Positions 33,898 to 43,033 of a stretch of DNA of 64,000 nucleotides are shown one piece after another. Positions within the stretch are counted from its first letter, which is position 1. The number at the start of each line of letters is the position of its first letter. This DNA is from Microbacterium timonense (GTDB taxonomy: Bacteria; Actinomycetota; Actinomycetes; Actinomycetales; Microbacteriaceae): the NCBI RefSeq assembly GCF_900292075.1, contig NZ_OLMV01000001.1:124001-188000 (forward strand), in the 5' to 3' direction. The notes under the pieces were generated by a model. That model made no database searches. It was not told where the DNA came from and saw only the letters and a list, made by a program, of their open reading frames with translations. The position numbers and the translations under genes are program-made.

Positions 33898-35006
33898 GAT
33901 CTCTCCTGACGGCGGCGGCGATCTCGCTGGCATTCACGCTCTTCCTCACCCCGGTCTTCCTGAGGCTCTTCCGCAAATGGGGCTGGGGCCAGGTCATCCG
34001 CACCCCCGAGGACATCCGCAACCCCAACCACCAGACCAAGCGGGGCACGCCCACGATGGGCGGCACCATCTTCATCGTCGGAACCATCGTCGGCTACCTG
34101 GTCGGCGGCTTCGCCGGGAACAATCCGCCGACCGTGTCGGGCCTGCTGGTGATCTGGATGATGGTGGGCCTCGGGGCCGTCGGGTTCATCGATGACTACA
34201 TGAAGGTCCGCCAGCAGAAGTTCATGGGACTGAGCGGGTGGCGCAAGATCCTCGGGCAGGTGCTCGTCACGGTGCCGTTCGGCATCGTCGCGCTGAACTT
34301 CCCCAACGGCGCCGCGCAGACGGCGGCGTCCCCGTTCATCTCGGTGTTCCGCGATGTGCCCGTGCTCTCGTTCATGACGCTCGGCCTCGTCGTCGGGTGG
34401 ATCGTGTACCTGGCGTGGGTGTCGTTCATCGGGGTCGCATTCTCGAACAGCGTGAACGTCACCGACGGCCTCGACGGCCTCGCGGCCGGCGCCGGCATCT
34501 TCGTGACCGGTGCCTACAGCCTCATCGCCTTCTGGCAGTTCAATCAGGCGTGCTGGGGGAGTGAGGCCCTGTCGGCAGCCGCCAAGGCGGCGTGCTATCC
34601 GACGCGCGACCCGTTCGATCTCGCCATCGTTTCGGCGTCGTTCGTCGGCGCCCTCATCGGCTTCCTCTGGTGGAACGCTCCCAAGGCGAAGGTGTTCATG
34701 GGCGACGTGGGGTCGATGGCGATCGGTGGCGTCATCGCCGCGATGGCGATCCTCACCCGCACCGAGCTGCTCGCGGTGCTCGTGGCGGGCGTCTTCGTCA
34801 TCGGTCCGGGATCGGTCATCCTGCAGCGGCTGTACTTCAAGATCACGCGCGGCAAACGCCTGTTCCTCATGAGCCCCTTCCACCACCACCTCGAGATGCG
34901 GGGCTGGTCCGAAGTGACGATCGTCGTGCGCATGTGGATCATCGCGGGTCTGCTGGCCGTATCGGGCGTGGGCTTCTTCTACGTCGAATGGCTCTCCCGC
35001 ACATGA
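33894..35006 (+). CDS. mraY: Phospho-N-acetylmuramoyl-pentapeptide-transferase
   Basis: Ten-helix membrane enzyme making lipid I from UDP-MurNAc-pentapeptide and undecaprenyl phosphate. Catalytic and metal motifs: GFIDDYMKV, NVTDGLDGLA, NAPKAKVFMGDVGS, and SPFHHHLEMRG. 370 residues. GTG 33894 overlaps the murF stop (GTGA), and its own stop overlaps murD (ATGA). Both couplings support the chosen ends. Confidence 0.98.
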   Translation: MRSLLTAAAISLAFTLFLTPVFLRLFRKWGWGQVIRTPEDIRNPNHQTKRGTPTMGGTIFIVGTIVGYLVGGFAGNNPPTVSGLLVIWMMVGLGAVGFIDDYMKVRQQKFMGLSGWRKILGQVLVTVPFGIVALNFPNGAAQTAASPFISVFRDVPVLSFMTLGLVVGWIVYLAWVSFIGVAFSNSVNVTDGLDGLAAGAGIFVTGAYSLIAFWQFNQACWGSEALSAAAKAACYPTRDPFDLAIVSASFVGALIGFLWWNAPKAKVFMGDVGSMAIGGVIAAMAILTRTELLAVLVAGVFVIGPGSVILQRLYFKITRGKRLFLMSPFHHHLEMRGWSEVTIVVRMWIIAGLLAVSGVGFFYVEWLSRT

Positions 35007-36565
35007 CCTCGGATCGCCTGCGCACCCTCACGAGCTGGAACGCCGACTGGAAGGGCCTCCGGGTCGCCGTCCTGGGGTTGTCGGTGACGGGGTTCTCCGT
35101 CGCCGACACCCTGGCTGAGCTCGGCGCCGACGTCCTCGTCGTGACCGAGCAGGCCGACGAGGAGTACGCGCGCCTGCTGCCCGTCATCGGTGCCAGGCTC
35201 TGGGCGGGATCGCTCGACGCCGTTCCGGAGGAACTCATCGCGTTCGCGCCGGAGGTCGTCGTGGCCTCGCCCGGCTTCCCGCCGCGGCATCCCGTGATCT
35301 CCTGGACACGCGAGAACGGCATCGCCCTGTGGGGCGACGTGGAACTGGCTTGGCGGGTGCGCGACAAGGTGCTGCGCGCCGACGGCACCCCGGCCGACTG
35401 GATCCTGATCACCGGAACGAACGGCAAGACCACCACCACCCGCCTCGCGGCGACGATGCTCGTCGCAGGAGGCCTGCGCGCGGCGCCCGTGGGCAACATC
35501 GGGACCCCCGTCCTCGACGCGGTGCGCGATCCCTCCGGCTTCGACGCGCTCGTCGTCGAGCTGTCGAGCCATCAGCTCTGGTATCTCGGACTGCAGGAGG
35601 GGCCGGAGCCGGTGTCGCCTTACGCCGCCGTGTGCCTGAACCTCGCCGATGACCATCTGGAGTGGCACGGATCCTTCGAGGAGTACCGCGCGGCCAAGGC
35701 GCACGTCTACGACAACACGCGGGTCGCCTGCGTGTACAACAAGGCGGATGCCGCGACCCAGGTCATGGTCGAGGAGGCCGACGTCGTCGAGGGCGCACGT
35801 GCCATCGGGTTCGACCTCGGCGTGCCCGGACCGAGCGACGTCGGCGTCGTGGAAGGCATCCTCGTCGACCGCGCCTTCCTCGAGGACCGGCACAAGAGCG
35901 CGCTCGAGCTCACGACCGTCGCGGAGCTCGCCTCGCGCGGGCTCGCGGCGCCCCACATCGTGGCGAACATCCTCGCTGCCGCGGCGCTGGCTCGCTCGCT
36001 GGACGTGGATCCGGCGGCGATCCGCGACGCGCTGCGCAGTTTCCGCCTGGACCCGCACCGTATCGAGGTCGTGGCCCGGCATGGCGGCATCACATGGGTG
36101 GACGATTCCAAAGCCACCAATCCGCACGCCGCCGCCTCGTCGCTCGCGGCATACCCGGGCGCCGTCTGGGTCGTCGGGGGGCTGCTCAAAGGCGTCGACA
36201 TCTCCGACCTCGTCGCGGCGCGCGGGGCGGGCGCCAAGGCCGCGATCGTGATCGGGCAGGACCGCGCGGCCGTCGTCACCGCGTTCGAGCGACACGCGCC
36301 GGGGGTGCCCGTGTTCGAGGTCGACGCCGTCGAGACTGAAGAGGTCATGGCACAGGTCGTCGATCTGGCGGCAGGGGTCGCGCGTGACGGGGACGTGGTT
36401 CTGCTCGCCCCGGCTGCGGCATCCTTCGACCAGTTCGCCTCCTATGCCGACCGAGGCCGCCGGTTCGCGGCCGCGGTGAGGGATCTGATCGGAACGGGGG
36501 ACGCCGGTGACCACGACGCAGCCGCCTCGGACCCGTCCGGCGACGACCCCGACGACAGAGGCTGA
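35003..36565 (+). CDS. murD: UDP-N-acetylmuramoyl-L-alanine--D-glutamate ligase
   Basis: Adds D-Glu to UDP-MurNAc-L-Ala. N-terminal Rossmann part with VAVLGLSVTGFSVADTL, ATP loop GTNGKTT at residues 138-144, LNLADDHLEWHG, VDDSKATNPHAA, and a C-terminal PAAASFDQFASYADRG block. 520 residues, somewhat longer than E. coli MurD, mainly through a C-terminal acidic extension whose coding sequence overlaps the start of ftsW by 59 nt. ATG 35003 overlaps mraY by 4 nt. Confidence 0.97.
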   Translation: MTSDRLRTLTSWNADWKGLRVAVLGLSVTGFSVADTLAELGADVLVVTEQADEEYARLLPVIGARLWAGSLDAVPEELIAFAPEVVVASPGFPPRHPVISWTRENGIALWGDVELAWRVRDKVLRADGTPADWILITGTNGKTTTTRLAATMLVAGGLRAAPVGNIGTPVLDAVRDPSGFDALVVELSSHQLWYLGLQEGPEPVSPYAAVCLNLADDHLEWHGSFEEYRAAKAHVYDNTRVACVYNKADAATQVMVEEADVVEGARAIGFDLGVPGPSDVGVVEGILVDRAFLEDRHKSALELTTVAELASRGLAAPHIVANILAAAALARSLDVDPAAIRDALRSFRLDPHRIEVVARHGGITWVDDSKATNPHAAASSLAAYPGAVWVVGGLLKGVDISDLVAARGAGAKAAIVIGQDRAAVVTAFERHAPGVPVFEVDAVETEEVMAQVVDLAAGVARDGDVVLLAPAAASFDQFASYADRGRRFAAAVRDLIGTGDAGDHDAAASDPSGDDPDDRG

Positions 36566-37790
36566 CAAGGCGGCCAAGCGCGGCCTCGCGGCCCGCGTGT
36601 CGCTGGGGCGCATCTTCGCGCCGGTGCCCAGCGAATTCCTGCTGATCGCGTCCACGGCGCTGCTGCTGACCGTGTTCGGACTCGTCATGGTGCTCTCCGC
36701 CACATCGGCCACCGCGACGGCGAAGGGCGAGGCGCCGTGGGAGATGGTGCTGAAGCAGGTCATGTTCGCCCTCATCGGCATCCCGCTGATGTTCATCGCG
36801 AGTCGCCTGCCGGTGTTGTTCTGGAAGAGGATCGCGTGGCCCGCGCTCATCTTCGGAGTGGCGTTCCAGCTGCTGGTGTTCACGCCGCTGGGCATCGACA
36901 ACGACGGCAACCGCAACTGGATCAACGTCGGCGGCGTGCAGGCGCAGCCCTCCGAGTTCCTCAAGCTAGGGCTCGCGCTGTGGCTGGCGTTCGTGCTCTT
37001 CCGCAAGCAGACGCTGCTGAGCAAATGGCAGCACGTGTTCATTCCCGTGGTCCCGGTGTCCGTCGCCGTCTTCGCGACGGTGCTCGCCGGTCACGACCTC
37101 GGCACGGTGATCATCCTGGTGCTGATCCTGCTGGGGGCGCTGTTCTTCTCCAACGTGCGCTTGCGCCTGTTCGTCATCCCGCTGCTGCTGGCAGCCGGCG
37201 GCCTGGCGGTCTTCGCGATCACCAGCCCCAACCGCATGAAGCGCATCATGAGCTTCCTCGACCAGGACTGCCTCGCCGACTACCTGAATTCCTGCTACCA
37301 GCCTCTCCACGGCATCTGGGGCCTCGCCAGCGGTGGCATCTTCGGACTGGGGCTGGGCAACTCGCGCGAGAAGTACGACTGGCTTCCCGCCGCGGCGAAC
37401 GACTACATCTTCGCCATCGTCGGCGAGGAGCTGGGACTCATCGGCTGCGCGGTGGTGCTGGCGCTGTTCGCCCTGTTCGCAGTCGGCGCCTTCCACGTGA
37501 TCCGCAAGACCGACGACCCCTTCGTGCGGATCGCGGCCGGAGCGATCACGGTGTGGATCGTGGGCCAAGCCCTCATCAACATCGGCGTCGTGCTGCGCGT
37601 GCTCCCGGTGCTCGGGGTGCCGCTGCCCTTCATGTCGCAGGGCGGCACGTCGCTGCTGTCGGTGCTCGTGGCCTGCGGCGTGCTGCTCGCGTTCGCGCGT
37701 TCGCTGCCGGCATCCATCGCCCGTCGCGAGGCCGCGATCGCGCAGGCCCGCGCCGCGCGCGAACGCGCGAAGCTGCACGCCGTGCGCTGA
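36507..37790 (+). CDS. ftsW: Septal peptidoglycan glycosyltransferase FtsW
   Basis: SEDS-family polymerase that extends glycan strands from lipid II at the septum with FtsI. About ten transmembrane helices. SEDS motifs: NWINVGGVQAQPSEFLKL, GHDLGTVI, GLGNSREKYDWLPAAANDYI, EELGLIG and PLPFMSQGGTSL. 427 residues. GTG 36507 lies within murD; a downstream in-frame start would lose only a hydrophilic N-terminal tail, so the exact start is uncertain. A 178-nt gap with a large palindrome follows before murG. Confidence 0.95.
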   Translation: MTTTQPPRTRPATTPTTEADKAAKRGLAARVSLGRIFAPVPSEFLLIASTALLLTVFGLVMVLSATSATATAKGEAPWEMVLKQVMFALIGIPLMFIASRLPVLFWKRIAWPALIFGVAFQLLVFTPLGIDNDGNRNWINVGGVQAQPSEFLKLGLALWLAFVLFRKQTLLSKWQHVFIPVVPVSVAVFATVLAGHDLGTVIILVLILLGALFFSNVRLRLFVIPLLLAAGGLAVFAITSPNRMKRIMSFLDQDCLADYLNSCYQPLHGIWGLASGGIFGLGLGNSREKYDWLPAAANDYIFAIVGEELGLIGCAVVLALFALFAVGAFHVIRKTDDPFVRIAAGAITVWIVGQALINIGVVLRVLPVLGVPLPFMSQGGTSLLSVLVACGVLLAFARSLPASIARREAAIAQARAARERAKLHAVR

Positions 37791-37865
37791 CCCGGTCCGC
37801 CGGCGCCCGGGGTCGGTGGGATCGGGATCTGCGCGCGTCACAGGTTCGCGGTGCGTGGCGTTCCC

Positions 37866-37942
37866 GCGGGTTTGGGGCGCGTTCGGGACGGTCGGGGCGC
37901 GAGTCGTCCGCCCCGAGTGCACCGCACGCGCCTCAAACCCGC
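37866..37942. repeat. Large nested palindrome between ftsW and murG
   Basis: Outer arms of 17 nt (37866-37882 and 37926-37942, one mismatch) enclose inner arms TCGGGGCG (37892-37899) and CGCCCCGA (37909-37916). The element sits 27 nt before the murG start and immediately upstream of its -10 box, so it may act as ftsW terminator, operator or both. No coding potential. Confidence 0.65.
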
Positions 37943-37956
37943 ACCGACGGGCCGGT

Positions 37957-37962
37957 TAGGCT
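37957..37962 (+). promoter_or_regulatory. murG -10 box (leaderless)
   Basis: TAGGCT ends 6 nt before GTG 37969, so murG probably has a private promoter inside the dcw cluster. Confidence 0.5.
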
Positions 37963-37968
37963 CGGGGA

Positions 37969-39054
37969 GTGACGACGTACCTGCTGGCCGGCGGCGGAAC
38001 CGCCGGGCACGTGAATCCGCTCCTGGCGGTCGCCGACGCCTTGCGGGCCCGCGAACCGGAGGCCGAGGTGCTCGTGCTGGGCACGAAGGAGGGCCTCGAG
38101 GCGCGCCTGGTGCCCGAGCGGGGCTACGAACTGCTGATCGTCGACAAGGTGCCCTTCCCGCGCCGGCCGGACGCAGCGGCCGCCGCCTTCCCGGCACGCT
38201 TCCGCCGTGCCGTCGCGCAGGTGCGCGGGCACATCGTGACCCGCGGCGTCGATGTGGTCGTCGGGTTCGGCGGGTACGCCTCGGCGCCCGCGTACGTGGC
38301 CGCGCGGCGGCAGCGGGTGCCGTTCGTCGTGCACGAGGCGAACGCTCGGCCGGGCCTGGCCAACATCCTCGGCGCGCGCCGCGCCGCCCGCGTCGGCGTC
38401 GCCTTCGCGGGCACACCGCTCAAGCGCTCGCGTGTGGTGGGGATGCCGCTGCGCCGCGAGATCGAGATGCTGGACCGCACCGCGCTCCGCGCCGAGGCCG
38501 CCGAGCACTTCGCGCTGGACCCGGCCAAGCCCGTGCTGCTGGTCTTCGGGGGGTCACTCGGAGCGAAGCGACTCAACGAGGCGTTCGGCGAAGGACATGG
38601 TGCGGCGTGGCGCGATGTGCTCGATGCCGGATGGCAGCTGCTCCATGTCACGGGCGAGCGCTCCGAACTCGTCGACCCGGAGGTCGAGGGGTATGCGGTG
38701 CGCCGTTACGTCGACCGCATGGACCTCGCGTTCGCGCTGGCCGACGCCATCGTCTCGCGCGCCGGGGCCGCCACGGTGAGCGAGATCACCGCTCTGGGCA
38801 TCCCCACCGTCTACGTGCCCTACGCCGTCGGGAACGGAGAGCAGGCCCTCAACGCGTCGTCCGCGGTGCGCGCGGGTGCCGCGCTGCTGATACCGGATGC
38901 CGAGTTCACCGCGGCCCGCGTGCGAGCCGACGTGATCCCGCTTCTGGGTGACCAGCCGCGGCGGGCGACGATGGCTGCGGCAGCGGCATCCGTCGGCACC
39001 CGGCACGGCACCGAGAACGTCGTCGCGATGATCGACGAGGCGCTGAAGGGCTGA
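37969..39054 (+). CDS. murG: Undecaprenyldiphospho-muramoylpentapeptide beta-N-acetylglucosaminyltransferase
   Basis: Membrane-associated GT28 enzyme turning lipid I into lipid II with UDP-GlcNAc. GGGTAGHVNPLLAVAD N-terminal loop, GFGGYASAPAYVAA, HEANARPGLANI, VFGGSLGAKRLNEAF, SRAGAATVSEITALGIP and EQALNASSAVRAGAA are all present. 361 residues. GTG 37969 follows a TAGGCT box by 6 nt. It is followed by two genes on the other strand, so murG ends its transcription unit. Confidence 0.97.
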   Translation: MTTYLLAGGGTAGHVNPLLAVADALRAREPEAEVLVLGTKEGLEARLVPERGYELLIVDKVPFPRRPDAAAAAFPARFRRAVAQVRGHIVTRGVDVVVGFGGYASAPAYVAARRQRVPFVVHEANARPGLANILGARRAARVGVAFAGTPLKRSRVVGMPLRREIEMLDRTALRAEAAEHFALDPAKPVLLVFGGSLGAKRLNEAFGEGHGAAWRDVLDAGWQLLHVTGERSELVDPEVEGYAVRRYVDRMDLAFALADAIVSRAGAATVSEITALGIPTVYVPYAVGNGEQALNASSAVRAGAALLIPDAEFTAARVRADVIPLLGDQPRRATMAAAAASVGTRHGTENVVAMIDEALKG

Positions 39055-39057
39055 CCC

Positions 39058-39435
39058 TCACCCCGAGGCGCGGGATGCCTCGCCACCGCGGAGCGCGGCC
39101 GTCACGACCGCGAGCGCCTCATCGGCGTCGAGGCGCAGCTCCCGCACCTGTGCGGCGAAGGCCGCGGCGGCCCGCTGGAGCTGCTGCCGGGCGGGGTCGG
39201 CATCGAACGCGACGAACGTCCCGTTGCGCCCGCGGGTCTCGATGATCCCGGATGCCTCCAGCTCACGGTACGCGCGTGCCACCGTACCGGGGGCGATGCC
39301 GAGATCTTCCGCCAGCCGGCGAACGGTGGGAAGGCGAGCGCCCGGAGCGAGCTCGCCCGAGCCGACCGCCGCCACGAAGCCGGCACGCAGCTGTTCGAAC
39401 GGAGGAACGGGCGAGCGGGGGTCGATGACGATCAT
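39058..39435 (-). CDS. GntR-family regulator, YtrA subfamily
   Basis: The 125-residue regulator has an N-terminal winged helix (PPFEQLRAGFVAAVGSGEL, RLPTVRRLAEDLGIAPGTVA, RAYRELEASGIIETRGRNG) and a short helical C-terminus. That is the YtrA layout, whose members repress nearby membrane-protein or ABC-transporter genes. ATG 39435 overlaps the stop of the upstream membrane-protein gene (ATGA), so the two are co-translated. The pair is inserted on the opposite strand between murG and murC. The repeat at 40368-40385 is its likely operator. Confidence 0.88.
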   Translation of the reverse strand: MIVIDPRSPVPPFEQLRAGFVAAVGSGELAPGARLPTVRRLAEDLGIAPGTVARAYRELEASGIIETRGRNGTFVAFDADPARQQLQRAAAAFAAQVRELRLDADEALAVVTAALRGGEASRASG

Positions 39436-40346
39436 GCGGAAGCCCCCACGACGACCGGACGACGAAGCCAGTCGGGATAGAGCTCGGGGCGCAGACGCCG
39501 GCCCGTGCTCGGATAGATGAACGCGAGAGTGATCACACCCCAGGTCGGCAGCTGCTGGACGACCGCGTCGGAGAGCCCGCCGGACCCCAGCCACAAGGCG
39601 CCGAGCGCCAGCGCGAAGGTCATCCACGCGCTGAGCGCACACAAGAGCCGGAGCGCGCCCAGAGCGGTCGTGCGCATCGCGTCGTCCCAGGCGAGTTCGA
39701 GGGTGTCGCTCGCGGGTTGCGGCCGTCCGAGCATGAGACGCTCGAGGACCGGCATCACCGCGAAGACGACCGCGGCGACGACGGCGGTGATGACCGCGGT
39801 ACCGGCGAACCTGCCATCGACCTGGTCGGGTCGCCTCGTCCATTCGACGATGAGCGCCGCGGACGCGACGGCCGCCAGCACGCCGAGAACCCCGGGCAGG
39901 ATGCGCCTGAACGGGTCGAGGTAGTCGCCCGGGCCGAGTGCTGCGGCGCGAGCGATGCGGGGCGCATCCGGAGCCGGGTGGAACAGACGCTCACGGATGC
40001 TCACGACCGCGGATGCGATCCCGGTGGTGACGAGCATCAGCACGACGACCAGGAACGGGAAGGTCACGGTCGTCGCCAGGGACGTGAGGAGCAGCGGCGA
40101 GACGATCAGCGTCATCGCGAGCATCGTGACCGCGGTGACCAGGGCGTTCGTGCGCAACCGGCGGGTCACGGACTCCCGGGTCGCCGCCGAGCCGTACGGC
40201 AGGCGCACGCGCATCGAGAAGCGATCGGCGCGTGCGTACGCTGACGACCGGGAGGCGGCGGTCAGCGCCACGATCGTGCACACCACCAGCAGGACCAGCA
40301 GCAGCCCGGCATTGACCATCCGCGCGACGTCGGGATCGAGCTCCAT
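39432..40346 (-). CDS. Multi-pass membrane protein co-transcribed with YtrA-type regulator
   Basis: Not assigned to a known family with confidence. 304 residues with about six to seven hydrophobic helices (for example NAGLLLVLLVVCTIVALTA, VTAVTMLAMTLIVSPLLL, FPFLVVVLMLVTTGIASAVV, LPGVLGVLAAVASAALIV). The general look is of DUF1648-like membrane proteins that pair with YtrA regulators, but the signature is not clear. ATG 40346 is preceded by TTGACA, an 18-nt spacer, CACAAT and 6 nt, fitting a leaderless start. It is the first gene of a two-gene unit divergent from murC. Confidence 0.75.
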   Translation of the reverse strand: MELDPDVARMVNAGLLLVLLVVCTIVALTAASRSSAYARADRFSMRVRLPYGSAATRESVTRRLRTNALVTAVTMLAMTLIVSPLLLTSLATTVTFPFLVVVLMLVTTGIASAVVSIRERLFHPAPDAPRIARAAALGPGDYLDPFRRILPGVLGVLAAVASAALIVEWTRRPDQVDGRFAGTAVITAVVAAVVFAVMPVLERLMLGRPQPASDTLELAWDDAMRTTALGALRLLCALSAWMTFALALGALWLGSGGLSDAVVQQLPTWGVITLAFIYPSTGRRLRPELYPDWLRRPVVVGASA

Positions 40347-40352
40347 ACGTGC

Positions 40353-40385
40353 ATTGTGCCGGTGTGTGTATCAATGTGTCAATAC
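40353..40385 (-). promoter_or_regulatory. Promoter and operator of the GntR/membrane-protein unit
   Basis: On the minus strand TTGACA (40382-40377) and CACAAT (40358-40353) are 18 nt apart, ending 6 nt before the ATG. The -35 lies inside the near-palindrome GTATCAATGTGTCAATAC (40368-40385), a likely YtrA-type binding site that would give autoregulation. Confidence 0.6.
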
Positions 40386-40443
40386 AAACGCCACGCGTGC
40401 GCCGCGCTCAGCGCGCCGGGGCCTGGTGGCCGGCCGCCCAACT

Positions 40444-40449
40444 TAGACT
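40444..40449 (+). promoter_or_regulatory. murC -10 box
   Basis: TAGACT ends 9 nt before ATG 40459, so the leader is at most a few nucleotides. It restarts dcw transcription after the inverted module. Confidence 0.45.
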
Positions 40450-40458
40450 TGACCGGTC

Positions 40459-41883
40459 ATGATCAGACCCGATCTCAGCCTCCCCATCCCCGACGACATC
40501 ACCGCCGCCCACTTCATCGGGATCGGCGGCTCCGGCATGTCGGGACTCGCGCGCATGTTCCTGGATCGGGGCATCCGCGTGTCGGGCTCGGATCGCGCGG
40601 ACAGCAAGGCGCTGCGCGAGCTCGCTCAGCTCGGAGCGACCGTGCATGTCGGGCACGACGCCGCGAACCTCGCCGACGATGTCGACACCGTGGTGCACAC
40701 CGGCGCCATCTGGCCGGAGAACCCCGAGTTCGTGCGGGCGAAGGAGCGCGGACTGCACGTCATCCACCGCTCGCAGGCGCTGTACTGGCTCATCGGCGGG
40801 CGCCGGCTCGTGTCGGTTGCCGGCGCGCACGGCAAGACGACGTCCACCGGCATGATCGTGACCGCCTTGCGCGATCTCGGCACGGACCCGACATTCGTCA
40901 ACGGGGGAGTCATCGCTCAGCTCGGCGTGTCGAGCGGCAGCGGATCCGACGAGCTCGTCGTCATCGAGGCCGATGAGTCCGACGGCACGTTCCTGCTCTA
41001 CGACACCTCGATCGCGCTCATCACCAACGTCGACCCCGACCACCTCGACCACTGGGGCACGCGCGACGCCTTCTACGCCGCGTTCGCGCGATTCGCGAAC
41101 GAGGCGCGCGAGGCCGTGGTGATCTCGGCTGACGACCCCGGCGCACAGCGCGTCCGCGCAGCACTCACGCACCCGCGCGTCATCACCTTCGGTGAGGCGC
41201 CCGATGCGACGGTGCGCGTCAGCGACATCATCACCGACGGCCCCGTCTCCTTCCGCATCGCACACGAGGGGCGCATCGTCGACGCGCAACTGCCGGTGCC
41301 CGGGGCGCACAACGCCATCAACGCGACAGGGGCGGTGGCGGTGCTCCTCACTCTGGGACACGAACTCGAGTCCGCCGTGCGCGCCGTCGAGGGCTTCGCG
41401 GGAACGGTGCGCCGATTCGAGCTGCACGGCGTCGAACGGGGCGTGAGCGTCTTCGACGACTACGCGCATCACCCGACCGAGGTCGCCGCGGCCCTCGCCG
41501 CCGCCCGCACCGTGGTCGGCGACGGGCGCATCATCGCGATCCAGCAGCCGCACACCTACTCGCGCACGCAGGAGATGTACCGGGAGTTCGCCGAGGTGCT
41601 CGAGCGATACGCCGACCACACCGTGATGCTCGACGTCTACGGGGCGCGCGAGGATCCTGTGCCCGGCGTCACCGGCGAGCTCGTCAGCGGCGCTTTCCAT
41701 GACCCGTCGCACGTGCACTTCGTACCCGACTGGCAGGAGGCGGCCGAGTACACCGCCGCCGTCGCGCGCGACGGCGACTATGTGATCACCCTGGGCTGCG
41801 GGAACGTGTACCAGATCATCCCCCAGGTGCTGGAGGCGCTCGGACGCCCTCCTGCTCCGGCGAGCGCCGGCGCGGGGGAGTAG
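40459..41883 (+). CDS. murC: UDP-N-acetylmuramate--L-alanine ligase
   Basis: First Mur ligase, adding L-Ala to UDP-MurNAc. UDP-binding [21 protein letters not shown] loop GAHGKTT at residues 122-128, [31 protein letters not shown] and QPHTYSRT. 474 residues. ATG 40459 is followed by the full conserved N-terminus. ftsQ begins 6 nt after its stop. Confidence 0.98.
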   Translation: MIRPDLSLPIPDDITAAHFIGIGGSGMSGLARMFLDRGIRVSGSDRADSKALRELAQLGATVHVGHDAANLADDVDTVVHTGAIWPENPEFVRAKERGLHVIHRSQALYWLIGGRRLVSVAGAHGKTTSTGMIVTALRDLGTDPTFVNGGVIAQLGVSSGSGSDELVVIEADESDGTFLLYDTSIALITNVDPDHLDHWGTRDAFYAAFARFANEAREAVVISADDPGAQRVRAALTHPRVITFGEAPDATVRVSDIITDGPVSFRIAHEGRIVDAQLPVPGAHNAINATGAVAVLLTLGHELESAVRAVEGFAGTVRRFELHGVERGVSVFDDYAHHPTEVAAALAAARTVVGDGRIIAIQQPHTYSRTQEMYREFAEVLERYADHTVMLDVYGAREDPVPGVTGELVSGAFHDPSHVHFVPDWQEAAEYTAAVARDGDYVITLGCGNVYQIIPQVLEALGRPPAPASAGAGE

Positions 41884-41889
41884 CGGACG

Positions 41890-42939
41890 ATGCGCCGCCC
41901 CTCGCCGCTGCCGCAGCCGCCGTCCTCAGGCGGCCGGAGCGTCGCGGAGCCCGCGGGTGCGGGCGCCCGGCGCGCCGATTCCCGGGAGCCGCTGCCTCGC
42001 CGGGCCGCCCCTTCCGACGCGACGCTCGAGCACCTGAACGGCGACGGCGCTGCCGAGAGCGGCGCCGTCCTGCTCGACATGGAGGGTGCCGACACCACGG
42101 CGCCGATCATCCCCCTGGCGCCGCCGAGCCGGCCGCCGGCCCCGCGCCGGGAACCCGCCGACGCGGCGGGCGGCGAGGTCGGCTTCGGCCAGGTCTGGAA
42201 GGCGGCGCGCGCGCGGCGGAAGGCGCTGCGCGCCGAGATCCGCCGGTTCACCGTCCGCCAGCGTCGCCGGCGAGCCGTGTGGCTCGGTGTGGCGGCATCC
42301 CTCCTGCTTCTCGCCCTCGGATCCGTGGCCGCCGCGTACAGCCCGCTGTTCGGTGTCGAGAAGATCTCGGTCGTGGGCACGCAGCAGCTCAGCGCGGACG
42401 AGATCGCGGACGCGCTGTCGGGCCAGCTCGGCACCCCGCTTCCGCTGGTCGACGAGAGCGCCGTCAAGGCGCAGCTCGTCGCCTTCCCGCTGATCGAGAC
42501 CTATGCCCTGGAGGCGCGGCCGCCGCACGATCTCGTAGTGCGCATCGTGGAGCGCACGCCGATCGGCCTCGTCCAGACGCGTGCCGGCTACACGCTCGTC
42601 GACGCTGCCGGCGTCGCCCTCTCCACGACGGCGACGCCGAGTGCCGGAAGCCCGCTGCTCACCATCACCGGCGGCGTCGACTCGGATGCCTTCACGGCAG
42701 CCGGGCAGGTGATGCGCTCGCTTCCCGCCGAGATCCGCGCGCAGGTCACAGCGGTCACGGCGACGACACCGGACGACGTGACGCTGACCCTCGGCGGGAC
42801 CAACACGCAGGTCGTGTGGGGCAGCGCCGAGCGCTCTGCGCAGAAGGCGGTCTCGCTGCAGAAGATGATGATCAACCGCCCGCCCGCCGACGTGACGACC
42901 TACGACGTGTCGTCGCCGGACGCTGTCGTCGTCCGCTGA
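41890..42939 (+). CDS. ftsQ: Cell division protein FtsQ/DivIB
   Basis: Bitopic divisome scaffold. A cytoplasmic N-terminus of about 130 residues, disordered and basic near the membrane, is longer than in E. coli. One transmembrane helix follows (about 135-157; AVWLGVAASLLLLALGSVAAAY), then an extracellular POTRA domain (VEKISVVGTQQLSADEIADA) and the FtsQ beta domain (PPHDLVVRIVERTPIGLV, then AQKAVSLQKMM). 349 residues. ATG 41890. A 171-nt regulatory gap precedes ftsZ. Confidence 0.92.
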   Translation: MRRPSPLPQPPSSGGRSVAEPAGAGARRADSREPLPRRAAPSDATLEHLNGDGAAESGAVLLDMEGADTTAPIIPLAPPSRPPAPRREPADAAGGEVGFGQVWKAARARRKALRAEIRRFTVRQRRRRAVWLGVAASLLLLALGSVAAAYSPLFGVEKISVVGTQQLSADEIADALSGQLGTPLPLVDESAVKAQLVAFPLIETYALEARPPHDLVVRIVERTPIGLVQTRAGYTLVDAAGVALSTTATPSAGSPLLTITGGVDSDAFTAAGQVMRSLPAEIRAQVTAVTATTPDDVTLTLGGTNTQVVWGSAERSAQKAVSLQKMMINRPPADVTTYDVSSPDAVVVR

Positions 42940-43033
42940 GGCTCTGCCGGAGCGGAACTTTCGGCGCCGGTTGCCGCGACACGCCGTCTCGCTCCGGGCT
43001 CGCGCGCGGCATCCGCTTACTTTCGTGACAACG

